NCBI GenBank assembly: GCA_007121485.1
Contig: SKKM01000277.1
Location: 1-6,562 of the forward strand
DNA: 6,562 nucleotides
Direction of reading: 5' to 3'
Source of the DNA: Wenzhouxiangella sp.
GTDB lineage: Bacteria > Pseudomonadota > Gammaproteobacteria > Xanthomonadales > Wenzhouxiangellaceae
Positions 1 through 6,562 of the stretch are shown piece by piece (position 1 is the first letter of the stretch; each line of letters begins with the position of its first letter). The position numbers and the translations under genes are program-made. The notes beneath the pieces were generated by a model. The model did not search any database. It was not told where the DNA came from and saw nothing but the letters and a program-made list of their open reading frames with translations.

Positions 1-847
1 GAAACAGCGCCGACTCGGGGATCAGCAGGACCTCGCGCTCGCTGACCGGAATGCCGACGCGCACCAGCATGCCGGGAAACAGCGTGCCGTCCGGCTCGGT
101 CAGCTCCATGCGCAGGCGGAAGGTATGCGTGGACGGATCGGCGTAGGGGAAAAACGTCATCTGCCCGGTGGTCAGCACGCGACCGTCGTCCAGCGAAACC
201 TCGGCCCGCCGCTCGCGCCGGGCCAGCTCGGCGAACTGCTGCGGGATCGAGACCACCACGCGCAGTTCCTCCAGCGAAAAGCCGCTGAGCAGCGGCGTGC
301 CGGGCGAGACCGCCTCGCCCAGCTCGACGTGTCGATGGGTGACGATGCCGCTGTAGGGCGCGCTGATGCGGGTGTAGTCGAGCTGCTCGCGCGCTTCGGC
401 CACCGCAGCCTCGGCGCGGGCCAGGCGCGCCCGCGCGGCGGCCAGCGCGTTGCGGGCGTTGTCGAACTCGGCCTGGGTTGCCACGCCGCGTTCCAGCAGC
501 GACTCGATGCGGCTGAACTGGCGCTGGGCGTCGTCGACGCTGGACTCGGCCTCGCTCTGGTCGGCGCGTGCCTGGTTGAAACGGGCCCGCTGTTCACTGT
601 CTTCCAGCCGGGCGATCAGCGCACCGGCATCGACCACGTCGTCGACGTCGAAGGGCAACTCGACGATGGTGCCGGAGGTCTGCGCGGAGACCGTGCTCTG
701 CTGCACGGCCTCGATGACGCCGTCCAGGCGCACCTGCTCGATCAACGGACCGCGTTCGACGGCTACCCAGTCGATGGCCCACAGCGAAGGGGCAGCCAGC
801 ATCCAGACAGCCACCGACAGCCAGCCGCAACGCGCAAATTTGAACAT
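1..847 (-). CDS. RND efflux periplasmic adaptor subunit (HlyD/membrane fusion protein family), C-terminus off the left edge
   Basis: This is a membrane fusion protein that would join an inner-membrane RND pump to an outer-membrane channel in the periplasm. The frame stays open from an ATG at 845-847 to the window edge, giving 282 residues. Residues 1-24 look like a signal peptide ending LWA; there is no lipobox, so it is probably not a lipoprotein. Residues 45-83 form the first half of the lipoyl/barrel-sandwich domain (SGTIVELPFDVDD). Residues 84-157 are an Ala/Arg/Glu-rich alpha-helical hairpin. Residues 158-190 are the second lipoyl half (YTRISAPYSGIVT, then GEAVSPGTPL). A beta-barrel follows, with LFPGMLVRVGIPV near 257-268. 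The membrane-proximal domain should lie beyond base 1. A GGAGAC ribosome site at 852-857 supports this start. The pump gene would be expected next, off the left edge; its substrate cannot be told. Confidence in the family is high. Confidence 0.93.
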   Translation of the reverse strand, partial: MFKFARCGWLSVAVWMLAAPSLWAIDWVAVERGPLIEQVRLDGVIEAVQQSTVSAQTSGTIVELPFDVDDVVDAGALIARLEDSEQRARFNQARADQSEAESSVDDAQRQFSRIESLLERGVATQAEFDNARNALAAARARLARAEAAVAEAREQLDYTRISAPYSGIVTHRHVELGEAVSPGTPLLSGFSLEELRVVVSIPQQFAELARRERRAEVSLDDGRVLTTGQMTFFPYADPSTHTFRLRMELTEPDGTLFPGMLVRVGIPVSEREVLLIPESALF

Positions 848-866
848 GTTCGTCTCCATCAGCGGC

Positions 867-895
867 ATTATATTAGACTTCGCTGTTATAATCCA
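867..895 (-). promoter_or_regulatory. candidate sigma-70 promoter for the efflux adaptor gene
   Basis: The minus strand carries a perfect TATAAT at 867-872. A weak -35 (TGGATT, 3 of 6 consensus bases) lies 17 bases upstream at 890-895. Transcription would start near 860, only about 13 bases before the ATG and just ahead of the GGAGAC ribosome site. The element overlaps the last codons and stop of the acetyltransferase gene. In GC-rich DNA an exact TATAAT is uncommon, but the poor -35 keeps this tentative. Confidence 0.35.
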
Positions 896-1397
896 GACGC
901 CGCTGCCAATAGCCGACGTCCACCCATCGGTCGAGCTTGAACCCGACCTCTTTCAGGTGGGCGACCTTGACGAAACCCAACTTCTCGTAAAGCGCCACGC
1001 TGCCCGCATTGGGCAACGGGACCACCGCCAGCGCGGTATGCAGGGACAAGGCTTCGAGCTTCGGCAAAAGTGCCGCGTACAGCGCTGAACCGACCCCGCG
1101 GCCGACGTGCCGGCGATCGACATAGGCGCTGACCTCGACCGAATGGCGATACGCGCTGCGCTCGCGCCAGGGAACGGCGTAGGCATAGCCCAACACCGTG
1201 CCGTGGGCTTCGGCCAGCAGCCACGGCAGGCCGCGATTCAGTACTGCATCGAGACGGTCGGCCATCTGTTCCGCGCGCAGCGGGGCTTCCTCGAAGGTGA
1301 CCGTGCTGGTCTCGATGTAGAAGTTGTAGATGCCGGCCAGCTGCTGGCAGTCAGCACCCCTGGCCGGGCGAATGTGCGGGGGGTCGGTGGCGACCAT
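873..1397 (-). CDS. GNAT family N-acetyltransferase, Pat/MnaT (YncA)-like
   Basis: This is a 174-residue acetyl-CoA-dependent N-acetyltransferase. It resembles the family that acetylates phosphinothricin, methionine sulfoximine and related amino acids in the cytoplasm. The N-terminal HIRPARGADCQQLAGIYN and the following IETSTVTFEE are typical of this subfamily. The acetyl-CoA pyrophosphate-binding loop RRHVGRGVGS is at residues 95-104. The C-terminal NAGSVALYEKLGF segment (130-142) and the late GFKLDRWVDVGYWQ segment also fit. The frame extends upstream to 1511, but the ATG at 1395-1397 is preferred: a GGAGAG site lies 9 bases upstream, the family motif starts right after it, and total length matches the usual 165-180 residues. 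It sits 49 bases after the small membrane-protein gene. The real substrate cannot be read from sequence; many relatives act on methionine derivatives or are uncharacterised. Confidence 0.92.
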   Translation of the reverse strand: MVATDPPHIRPARGADCQQLAGIYNFYIETSTVTFEEAPLRAEQMADRLDAVLNRGLPWLLAEAHGTVLGYAYAVPWRERSAYRHSVEVSAYVDRRHVGRGVGSALYAALLPKLEALSLHTALAVVPLPNAGSVALYEKLGFVKVAHLKEVGFKLDRWVDVGYWQRRLDYNSEV

Positions 1398-1446
1398 GCC
1401 GGGCTCTCCCTTCAGGCACTCCCAGCATACTGCACGCAGCGCCGGC

Positions 1447-1634
1447 TCAGGCCCCCTGCATGCGCGGACCCATGCCAATCGCAAACACCGCCAGCATGGC
1501 CACCAGGGCAACGAACACGACCACCAGGATACTCGCGGCCAGCCGCACGCGCGGCGAGCGGACCCGGCCCGACACCAGCACCCAGGCCGCAGCGATCAGC
1601 AGCAGCGTTGCCGCCAGAATGAAGTGCAGGGCGG

Positions 1635-1638
<4 letters not shown>
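1447..1638 (-). CDS. small two-helix membrane protein, unknown function, coupled to the serine hydrolase
   Basis: I do not recognise a named family for this 63-residue protein. Its ATG (1636-1638) overlaps the TGA of the upstream serine hydrolase gene as ATGA, so it is probably translated by re-initiation. Two hydrophobic helices are visible, roughly residues 5-22 (FILAATLLLIAAAWVLV) and 34-55 (AASILVVVFVALVAMLAVFAIG). A basic linker, SGRVRSPRVR (23-32), separates them and would sit in the cytoplasm by the positive-inside rule, putting both ends in the periplasm. The tail ends MGPRMQGA. The frame extends to 1695, but that extension lies inside the hydrolase gene and has no membrane character. 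Stop-overlapping start and clean hydrophobic pattern support a real gene. Function is unknown; it might anchor or assist the hydrolase (inference only). Confidence 0.72.
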
Positions 1639-2642
<1,004 letters not shown>

Positions 2643-2687
2643 ACCGTACCAGCCTAGACCGGAGCGGGTGATTCCGCCCTGAAGAAA

Positions 2688-3146
2688 CTAGCGCCCGCCA
2701 GCCGCCAGGCTCAAGCGCCCGGCCTGCTCGACGCGAATGTCCGGCGTCCAGCCGCCCACGTCAAGACGGGCGCTGAAGCGGTAGTCCAGCTGCTCGCGCT
2801 GGCGGCCCATCAGGTCGCTCAGCAGGCGCGCGCTACCGAGCAGATCCGGGGTGAGATCGATGGTGAAATCGGCCGAGCCGTAGGCGGGGACAACCGGCAG
2901 ATTGGCCGCAGCACCGCTCAGGATGCGGGTGCCTTCCAGTTCGACGGCGTAGCTCATACCGACCAGGGGCAGATCGCGCCGGTTCGGGTTGACCACGTTC
3001 AAGCCGACGCGGAAGCGCGGCGTAAGCCCGGTCGAATCCGGGGCCAGGGCAAACGAGGTTACGCTGACTGTCGGTCGCTCAGGATAAGGCGAGAGCGTGG
3101 CGCAACCGGCCACCACCAGCAGCAGCATAAGCAGAATCAGACGCAT
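2688..3146 (-). CDS. LEA type 2 (LEA14/WHy domain) family lipoprotein
   Basis: This is a short outer-membrane lipoprotein with a single late-embryogenesis-abundant type 2 (water stress/hypersensitive response) beta-sandwich. With the start at 3144-3146 it has 152 residues. A hydrophobic signal ends in the lipobox VAGC with lipidated Cys15; Ala16 at +2 predicts the outer membrane. The domain shows the typical VVNPNRRDLPL segment (51-61), where an Asn-Pro-Asn follows a strand, then YAVELEGTRILSG (66-78) and the later YGSADFTIDL. Two adjacent ATGs (3147-3149 and 3144-3146) are possible; GAGG lies only 2 bases before the first but 5 before the second, so I chose the second. It lies 45 bases upstream of the serine hydrolase gene, possibly in the same transcript. 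The biochemical role of bacterial LEA2 lipoproteins is not established. Confidence 0.88.
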   Translation of the reverse strand: MRLILLMLLLVVAGCATLSPYPERPTVSVTSFALAPDSTGLTPRFRVGLNVVNPNRRDLPLVGMSYAVELEGTRILSGAAANLPVVPAYGSADFTIDLTPDLLGSARLLSDLMGRQREQLDYRFSARLDVGGWTPDIRVEQAGRLSLAAGGR

Positions 3147-3192
3147 CATGGCCTCATTCTAGAGCATGGGCAAAGAACCGCTCGACGCAGCG

Positions 3193-3600
3193 CTAACCGA
3201 CCAACAGCCGGTACGCCCAATACAGGCCGATGCCAATTTGCACGGCAAAGAAGGTGAAGCGAACAGTCACCGCCAGCGAAGATGTTGAGGCCAGGTGGAT
3301 CAGCGACTGCATGATTCGGGAGCCGAGCAAGACAAGGGCGAGCGGGTCGGTCAGATCAGTCCGCTCGAGAACCACGGCAATCAGCATCAGGCCACCGAAT
3401 ACCGGCAAGCCTTCCAGACAGTTGGCGTGCGCGCGTGCCAGTCGCTGCATGAACGGCGACAAACGCGAATTGTCGGGGTCGAATCCGTTGGCGGGCACTC
3501 TGCCCGAAACAACCAGTGCCGACCGAATAACCTCCATCAGCACCAGCAGCAGCAGCGTCCAGCCGATAAACCCCAGCAACGCAATGATGGTGTGGGTCAT
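3193..3600 (-). CDS. MAPEG family integral membrane protein
   Basis: This is a 135-residue four-helix membrane protein of the MAPEG group (membrane-associated proteins in eicosanoid and glutathione metabolism). Hydrophobic helices span about residues 5-24, 64-80, 86-103 and 113-133. The family signature is the polar RAHANCLEGLPVF segment at residues 57-69, with Arg57, Asn60 and Glu63 in the conserved positions. An Arg at 95 (GSRIMQSLIH) matches the helix-3 pattern of the family. MAPEG proteins form trimers in the membrane, and some are glutathione transferases or peroxidases; bacterial members like this one mostly lack a known substrate. An in-frame ATG at 3604-3606 abuts the ribosome site directly and cannot be used well, so the ATG at 3598-3600 is the better start. 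It is 68 bases downstream of the SixA gene. Confidence 0.9.
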   Translation of the reverse strand: MTHTIIALLGFIGWTLLLLVLMEVIRSALVVSGRVPANGFDPDNSRLSPFMQRLARAHANCLEGLPVFGGLMLIAVVLERTDLTDPLALVLLGSRIMQSLIHLASTSSLAVTVRFTFFAVQIGIGLYWAYRLLVG

Positions 3601-3606
3601 GAGCAT

Positions 3607-3612
3607 CCTCCT
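3607..3612 (-). promoter_or_regulatory. consensus ribosome binding site deciding the MAPEG start
   Basis: The minus strand reads AGGAGG at these bases, a full Shine-Dalgarno core. The ATG at 3604-3606 follows with no spacer, while the in-frame ATG at 3598-3600 is 6 bases away. The spacing selects the second ATG. Confidence 0.8.
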
Positions 3613-3668
3613 GTCTCAACCGCAAGGATCAGCCGCCACGCGGTAACCGGTCAGGGCAGCCAGCCCCT

Positions 3669-4160
3669 TCATTCATGACTCAAGACACGCTTGGGTGTCT
3701 CAAACCGTAACAGGTGGCCCGAGTTGCCCTTCAGCTGCCGCCAGCTTTCAACCGGCAGTTCGAGGTGCAGAAAACTGCAGGTCGGCAGGTGCCCCGGGCC
3801 GTTCACCAGGAGATAGTCGGCCAGATCCTCGAAGGCCGGATTGTGGCCGACCAGGGTCAGGCGCTCTTGCTCGCACTGGCGCAGCCAATCGAGCAGGTCG
3901 CGATGATCGAAGGTGTAGAGATCCGCGTCGTATTCGACCGGCGGGGTCGCCTGACCAGTCAGCAGTCCGCGCAAGGTCTGGCGGGCGCGGGTCGCGGTGC
4001 TGCAGAACACCGGCACATCGAGGGCACCGGCATCGCGCACGATCGGTCCCATGATGCCCAGCTGGCGCCGCCCGCGGCCGGCCAGCGGTCGATCATGGTC
4101 GCGCAGGCCCGGCTCCTTCCAGCTGGACTTGGCGTGGCGAATGAGGAAGAGCTGTTTCAT
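3669..4160 (-). CDS. sixA: SixA-type phosphohistidine phosphatase (histidine phosphatase superfamily)
   Basis: This is a 163-residue histidine phosphatase of the SixA branch, which removes phosphate from phosphohistidine in phosphorelay or phosphotransferase proteins in the cytoplasm. The catalytic motif is Arg8-His9 in FLIRHAKSSW, the form common to proteobacterial SixA homologues. The CSTATRARQT segment (53-62) supplies the conserved Arg, and the second catalytic His is H106 in LVGHNPAFEDL (103-113). DRPLAGRGRRQ (23-33) fits the usual post-motif segment. The frame extends upstream to 4217, but the ATG at 4158-4160 is directly before the beta strand leading to RHA and overlaps the stop of the upstream methyltransferase as ATGA. 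No ribosome site is obvious, in line with translational coupling. Its phosphoprotein target is not in the window. The gene symbol is assigned by family resemblance only. Confidence 0.9.
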   Translation of the reverse strand: MKQLFLIRHAKSSWKEPGLRDHDRPLAGRGRRQLGIMGPIVRDAGALDVPVFCSTATRARQTLRGLLTGQATPPVEYDADLYTFDHRDLLDWLRQCEQERLTLVGHNPAFEDLADYLLVNGPGHLPTCSFLHLELPVESWRQLKGNSGHLLRFETPKRVLSHE

Positions 4161-4927
4161 GGGCTCAAGGTTCCGGTGTAAGCCGTCATCGGGTAGCTGC
4201 CTTCCCCGAGCAGCCACTGATCATAGTGGCCGTCCATCGCGGTCGCGCGCATGCGGAAGCCCGCCTGCTCGAACTGCGCTTCCCACACGGCACGCGCGAA
4301 CAGGCCCAGCTCGTGCGTTTCGTGGTGCACGCTCAAGCGCCCGCCCTGGCGGATCAGCCAGACCATGACGGCCTCGTAGCGCTCGGGACGGGACGGGTCG
4401 ACGTGGTTGTTTTCCAGCAGCGTCACGTGCACCCCGTCGCGCTCGCCGCTGTAGGCGAAGTTGTTGTTGGAGAAACCCTCGGCCGGCTTGGCGACGAACA
4501 GCAGCACGCCGCCGGGCTCAAGGTGCGCCGCGGCGGTGGCCAGGGTGCGCTCCATGTCTGCGCGCGTGCGCAGGTAATCGCTGCTGTCGGGTACGGCCAC
4601 GGCGTCGAAGGTCCGGCCCAGCCGCACCGTGCGCATGTCGCCGTGGATGTATTCCACCTCCGGGTTGGTTTCGCGTGCCAGGGCCAGCATGCCCGGACTC
4701 AGGTCGACGCCGGTGACCCTGAAGGCCTGCTTGAAGAACCGGTCGTGCCCGCCGGCGCCGCTGCCCAGGTGCAAGAGGGTTTCGACCGGCCCAACTGCTG
4801 CGCGGCGGATCAGGTCGATGCAGGGCTCGGCCTCGGCACGGTAGTCCTCCGGGTCGGCGATCAGCCGCTCCGTCCAGGCCAGGTCGTTGTAGGCCAGCCA
4901 GTCCGCGGCCCTGGGGGGTTCGGTCAT
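4157..4927 (-). CDS. class I SAM-dependent methyltransferase
   Basis: This is a soluble Rossmann-fold methyltransferase of 256 residues from the chosen start. SAM-binding motif I is LHLGSGAGG (52-60), with GSG in place of the usual GCG/GTG. The acidic residue after strand 2 is Asp75 in VTGVDLSPGML. HGDMRTVRL (95-103) corresponds to the motif that contacts the adenine, and EPGGVLLFV (137-145) is the strand 5 motif. The N-terminus has AYNDLAWTERLI, and the C-terminus is a beta-rich segment. Substrate is unknown; the N-terminus and motif order resemble small-molecule methyltransferases of the Methyltransf_25 type. Two in-frame ATGs exist (4931-4933 and 4925-4927). GGAG is only 3 bases from the first and 9 from the second, favouring the second, but either is possible. 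Its TGA overlaps the SixA start by ATGA. Confidence 0.88.
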   Translation of the reverse strand: MTEPPRAADWLAYNDLAWTERLIADPEDYRAEAEPCIDLIRRAAVGPVETLLHLGSGAGGHDRFFKQAFRVTGVDLSPGMLALARETNPEVEYIHGDMRTVRLGRTFDAVAVPDSSDYLRTRADMERTLATAAAHLEPGGVLLFVAKPAEGFSNNNFAYSGERDGVHVTLLENNHVDPSRPERYEAVMVWLIRQGGRLSVHHETHELGLFARAVWEAQFEQAGFRMRATAMDGHYDQWLLGEGSYPMTAYTGTLSP

Positions 4928-5027
4928 CGGCATGTTCTCCCGGTGCGCTCAGGCAGCTGTCAGCACCCAGCGTAGCAGGGCATTGGCGCTGCCGGCGGTC
5001 GAAAATCTCCGAACCGGATGGCCTTCA

Positions 5028-5513
5028 CTATGGTCCACGATCCGCGCTCCCGTGGCGCCAGTTGAGGATGGCGCCGATGAAAAACAGCGAGGACAGCAGC
5101 AGCGGCACCAGCGGCGGTGCCCGCCCACCGGGCTCAAGCACGGAGACGGCCGGCCGGTCCGGGCGGTAGTGGACGGTGACCGCCGCACCCGCCGGATACC
5201 GGTCGACGATGGCCTCGGCATGGGCCTGGCTGCGATCACCGCGGGCGCGGCCGAAGCTCACCCGCCGCCCGGTGTAGTGCTTCCCGTCAACGCGGTACTG
5301 GTATTCGAGTTCGGCACGATAGCCGCCGCCAGCGCGACCGCCGCCCATGCCGGCAACCCGCGAGCTGACGACCTCGCCCTTAACCGTCGGCCACCCGGGG
5401 CTTTCGCCGGCGTGGCGATGCGTCTCCAGGCTGAACCCCACCACCATGACTCCGCCGAGCAGCAGCAGGGCGGCCACCACCGGGCGGCGTTTGCGCCCGG
5501 CAAAGCGGCGCAT
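5028..5513 (-). CDS. DUF3592-like membrane protein
   Basis: This 161-residue protein resembles DUF3592 members: a membrane helix, an extracytoplasmic beta domain and a second helix. The first helix is about residues 11-28 (PVVAALLLLGGVMVVGFSL). WPTVKGEVVSS (41-51) is the family-type Trp-Pro-x-x-x-Gly start of the domain. YQYRVDGKHYTGRRVSFG (71-88) and AVTVHYRPDRPAVSVLEPG (111-129) are also highly characteristic. The second helix is about 134-152. A Gly-rich insert, VAGMGGGRAGGGY (53-65), sits between strands. The start is supported by a GGAGGGG site 6 bases before the ATG (5511-5513). It lies 42 bases downstream of the ICMT-like gene and is probably co-transcribed with it. The function of the family is unknown. 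Confidence 0.85.
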   Translation of the reverse strand: MRRFAGRKRRPVVAALLLLGGVMVVGFSLETHRHAGESPGWPTVKGEVVSSRVAGMGGGRAGGGYRAELEYQYRVDGKHYTGRRVSFGRARGDRSQAHAEAIVDRYPAGAAVTVHYRPDRPAVSVLEPGGRAPPLVPLLLSSLFFIGAILNWRHGSADRGP

Positions 5514-5555
5514 CTCAGACCCCTCCCCCGCAGCGCACCATCGCTGACGAAGCCG

Positions 5556-6020
5556 TCAAAGCCAACGCCTGACCCCGGCGCAGTAGGCCGTGAACTCGTC
5601 GCCGAAGCGCTGTCTGAGCGCGCGCTCCTCGGGCACGATCTGGAAGCGGGTCACCCAGGCGATGAAGCCGGCCACGACCACCAGCCCGAACGGCGCCTGC
5701 AGCCACACCGCCTGGGCCAGCAGCAGGAACACGAAGCCCAGATACATGGGATTGCGGCTCAGGCGGTAGACCCCCGAGCGCACCAGCGTGCTGGCGGCCT
5801 CTGGATCGACCGGATTGACCGTGGTGCCGACCCGCCGGAAGGCGCGCAGTCCGGCCAGGCAGAATACGAGCCCGGTGAGCAGCAGCACGACCGCAAGCGG
5901 CTGACGCAGCCACCACGGCAGGCTCGACTGCGGCAGCACCAGAGCCAGCCACCACACGCCCAGCACGGCGATCAACAGCAAAAGCAACGGTGGGATGCGA
6001 GTTTCGAGCCAGCTGATCAT
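5556..6020 (-). CDS. isoprenylcysteine carboxyl methyltransferase (ICMT/PEMT)-like membrane methyltransferase
   Basis: This is a 154-residue integral membrane methyltransferase-like protein. The start MISWLETRIPPLLLLL matches the common N-terminus of the family, where a Leu-Glu-x-x-Ile-Pro-Pro segment precedes helix 1; this is why I chose the ATG at 6018-6020 over a TTG at 6045-6047 that would add nine residues. Helices run about residues 11-30, 40-59 and 93-125. The SAM-binding region includes TVNPVDP (67-73), LVRSGVYRLSRNPMYLG (79-95) and the Glu131-Glu132 pair in PEERALRQRFGDEFTAY. The last Arg-Arg-Trp-Leu is typical. Bacterial homologues mostly have no known substrate, and prenylated protein is not expected. 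A candidate promoter lies upstream at 6117-6144. Confidence 0.9.
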   Translation of the reverse strand: MISWLETRIPPLLLLLIAVLGVWWLALVLPQSSLPWWLRQPLAVVLLLTGLVFCLAGLRAFRRVGTTVNPVDPEAASTLVRSGVYRLSRNPMYLGFVFLLLAQAVWLQAPFGLVVVAGFIAWVTRFQIVPEERALRQRFGDEFTAYCAGVRRWL

Positions 6021-6161
6021 GTCCACATTGTCCACGATGCCGGCCAAGCAGGTGACCTAACCGGGCCGTGTTTTCCTGAGGGCTTCCGAGGCTGCTGATC
6101 AAGTGCTGTGCTACATTTCATAGTGATTCCAGACCAGTGATCAACCGACGGGGTGTTCGCG
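6021..6161. promoter_or_regulatory. divergent intergenic region with paired TGATCAA motifs and possible promoters
   Basis: This spacer lies between the ICMT-like gene (left, minus) and the metallophosphoesterase (right, plus), so it should hold both promoters. On the minus strand TTGATC (6139-6144) is followed after 16 bases by TATGAA (6117-6122), each matching four of six sigma-70 positions. On the plus strand TGATCA (6096-6101) is 17 bases from CATAGT (6119-6124), a weaker pair. TGATCAA occurs twice, at 6096-6102 and 6138-6144, exactly 42 bases apart. GGGGTG (6150-6155) six bases before the plus ATG is the likely ribosome site. No terminator or RNA gene is visible. Confidence 0.4.
6117..6144 (-). 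promoter_or_regulatory. candidate promoter of the ICMT-like gene
   Basis: TTGATC (-35, 6139-6144) and TATGAA (-10, 6117-6122) on the minus strand are separated by 16 bases; each matches four of six consensus positions. The start would fall near 6110, about 90 bases before the chosen ATG. It is the best match I found in this spacer, but it is not strong. Confidence 0.3.
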
Positions 6162-6562
6162 ATGAGAATTCTCCTGCTGTTTCTCCTCCTGTTCATGCAG
6201 GCCGCCTGGGCCAGCCCGCGGGAGATCGATACACACCGCTGGGAGGGTGTCGAGCGCATCGTCGCCATCGGCGATGTTCACGGGGATTACGACAACTACA
6301 TCCAGACCCTGCAGGCCGCAGGCGTGGTCAACCGTCGGGGGCGCTGGACGGGCGGCGAAACCCACCTGGTCCAGCTCGGCGACATTCCCGATCGCGGTCC
6401 GGACACGCTGCAGATCATTCGCCACCTGTCGCGCCTCGCGACCCAGGCCCGGCGCGCCGGCGGTCGGGTCCACCATCTGATCGGCAACCACGAGGCCATG
6501 AACGTCTCCGGCGATCTTCGCTACGTGGATCCCGGGGAGTACGAGGCCTTCGTCACCCGCGA
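6162..6562 (+). CDS. secreted metallophosphoesterase, Shewanella-like (SLP/Shelph) phosphatase type, C-terminus off the right edge
   Basis: This is the first 133 residues of a calcineurin-like phosphoesterase read in one open frame to the window edge. Residues 1-18 form a signal peptide (MRILLLFLLL, ending AAWAS), so it would be exported. The three metal-site motifs of the PPP superfamily are present: GDVHGD (37-42, Asp38 and His40), GDIPDRGPD (73-81, Asp74, Asp78, Arg79) and GNHEAMN (108-114, Asn109, His110). The adjoining SGDLRYVDPGEYEAF after GNHE is characteristic of the Shewanella-like phosphatase branch, whose studied members dephosphorylate tyrosine or serine/threonine residues, with preference varying by member. 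The remaining metal-binding His residues would lie past the right edge. The ATG at 6162-6164 has GGGGTG six bases upstream. Divergent from the ICMT-like gene; no partner is visible. Confidence 0.92.
   Translation, partial: MRILLLFLLLFMQAAWASPREIDTHRWEGVERIVAIGDVHGDYDNYIQTLQAAGVVNRRGRWTGGETHLVQLGDIPDRGPDTLQIIRHLSRLATQARRAGGRVHHLIGNHEAMNVSGDLRYVDPGEYEAFVTR

Noticed and set aside
887..892. TATAAT on the plus strand
   Set aside because: It lies within the last codons of the minus-strand acetyltransferase gene and no plus-strand gene follows it.
125..940. 271-residue open frame on the plus strand opposite the efflux adaptor
   Set aside because: The minus strand encodes a complete lipoyl and coiled-coil pattern of an adaptor protein here. 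The plus frame shows low-complexity composition typical of antisense GC-rich frames.
1398..1511. N-terminal extension of the acetyltransferase frame up to 1511
   Set aside because: The added residues are Cys/Trp/Arg-rich without family similarity, overlap the small membrane protein gene, and the internal ATG at 1395-1397 has a good ribosome site.
2643..2687. Hairpin GGGCGG/CCGCTC between the lipoprotein stop and the serine hydrolase start
   Set aside because: The stem is about six pairs with one G-U wobble and is not followed by a U-run, so it does not qualify as an intrinsic terminator.
4226..4975. 249-residue open frame on the plus strand opposite the methyltransferase
   Set aside because: It mirrors the methyltransferase codons; it has His/Val/Gln-rich composition and no recognisable motif, while the opposite strand has SAM motifs.
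4934..5027. Possible terminator after the DUF3592-like gene (TCCG-GTT-CGGA followed by ATTTT)
   Set aside because: The stem is only four pairs and the T-run is short, so it is not strong enough to call.
4932..6098. 388-residue open frame on the plus strand, antisense to three genes
   Set aside because: It is the GC-rich mirror of the methyltransferase upstream region, DUF3592-like and ICMT-like genes. Its translation is Ala/Gly/Arg/Gln/His-rich with no domain, and the minus-strand genes have clear family motifs.

Overview
This window looks like chromosomal DNA from a GC-rich proteobacterium. A gammaproteobacterium of the Xanthomonadales/Chromatiales type (for example Wenzhouxiangella-like) is my best guess. 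That rests only on high GC at third codon positions, an RND-type efflux adaptor, a RHAKSSW-type SixA phosphatase and a Shewanella-like phosphatase, so the taxon is uncertain. I see no rRNA, tRNA, CRISPR array, insertion sequence or phage gene. The window reads as ordinary, tightly packed housekeeping and accessory DNA.

Layout. Nine genes lie on the minus strand and one partial gene on the plus strand. From right to left on the minus strand they are: an isoprenylcysteine-methyltransferase-like membrane protein (5556-6020); a DUF3592-like membrane protein (5028-5513); a class I SAM methyltransferase (4157-4927) overlapping a SixA-type histidine phosphatase (3669-4160) by ATGA; a MAPEG membrane protein (3193-3600); a LEA type 2 lipoprotein (2688-3146); a secreted serine hydrolase of the beta-lactamase/class C fold (1635-2642) overlapping a 63-residue two-helix membrane protein (1447-1638) by ATGA; a GNAT acetyltransferase of the Pat/MnaT type (873-1397); and the N-terminal 282 residues of an RND efflux periplasmic adaptor (1-847), cut by the left edge. 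Reading divergently at the right is a secreted metallophosphoesterase (6162 onward), cut by the right edge.

Working together. The two ATGA overlaps are the best evidence for co-translation: serine hydrolase with small membrane protein, and methyltransferase with SixA. Other gaps on the minus strand are about 25-100 bases, so one or several operons are possible. Many products act at the envelope (efflux adaptor, lipoprotein, MAPEG, ICMT-like, DUF3592-like, secreted hydrolase), but no common pathway is evident. The efflux adaptor may have its own promoter inside the tail of the acetyltransferase gene. No stretch above 300 bases lacks a gene; the largest gap is the 141-base divergent intergenic region at 6021-6161. 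I found no convincing previously undescribed multi-gene system; the most useful leads are the two coupled gene pairs and the paired TGATCAA motif in the divergent promoter region.
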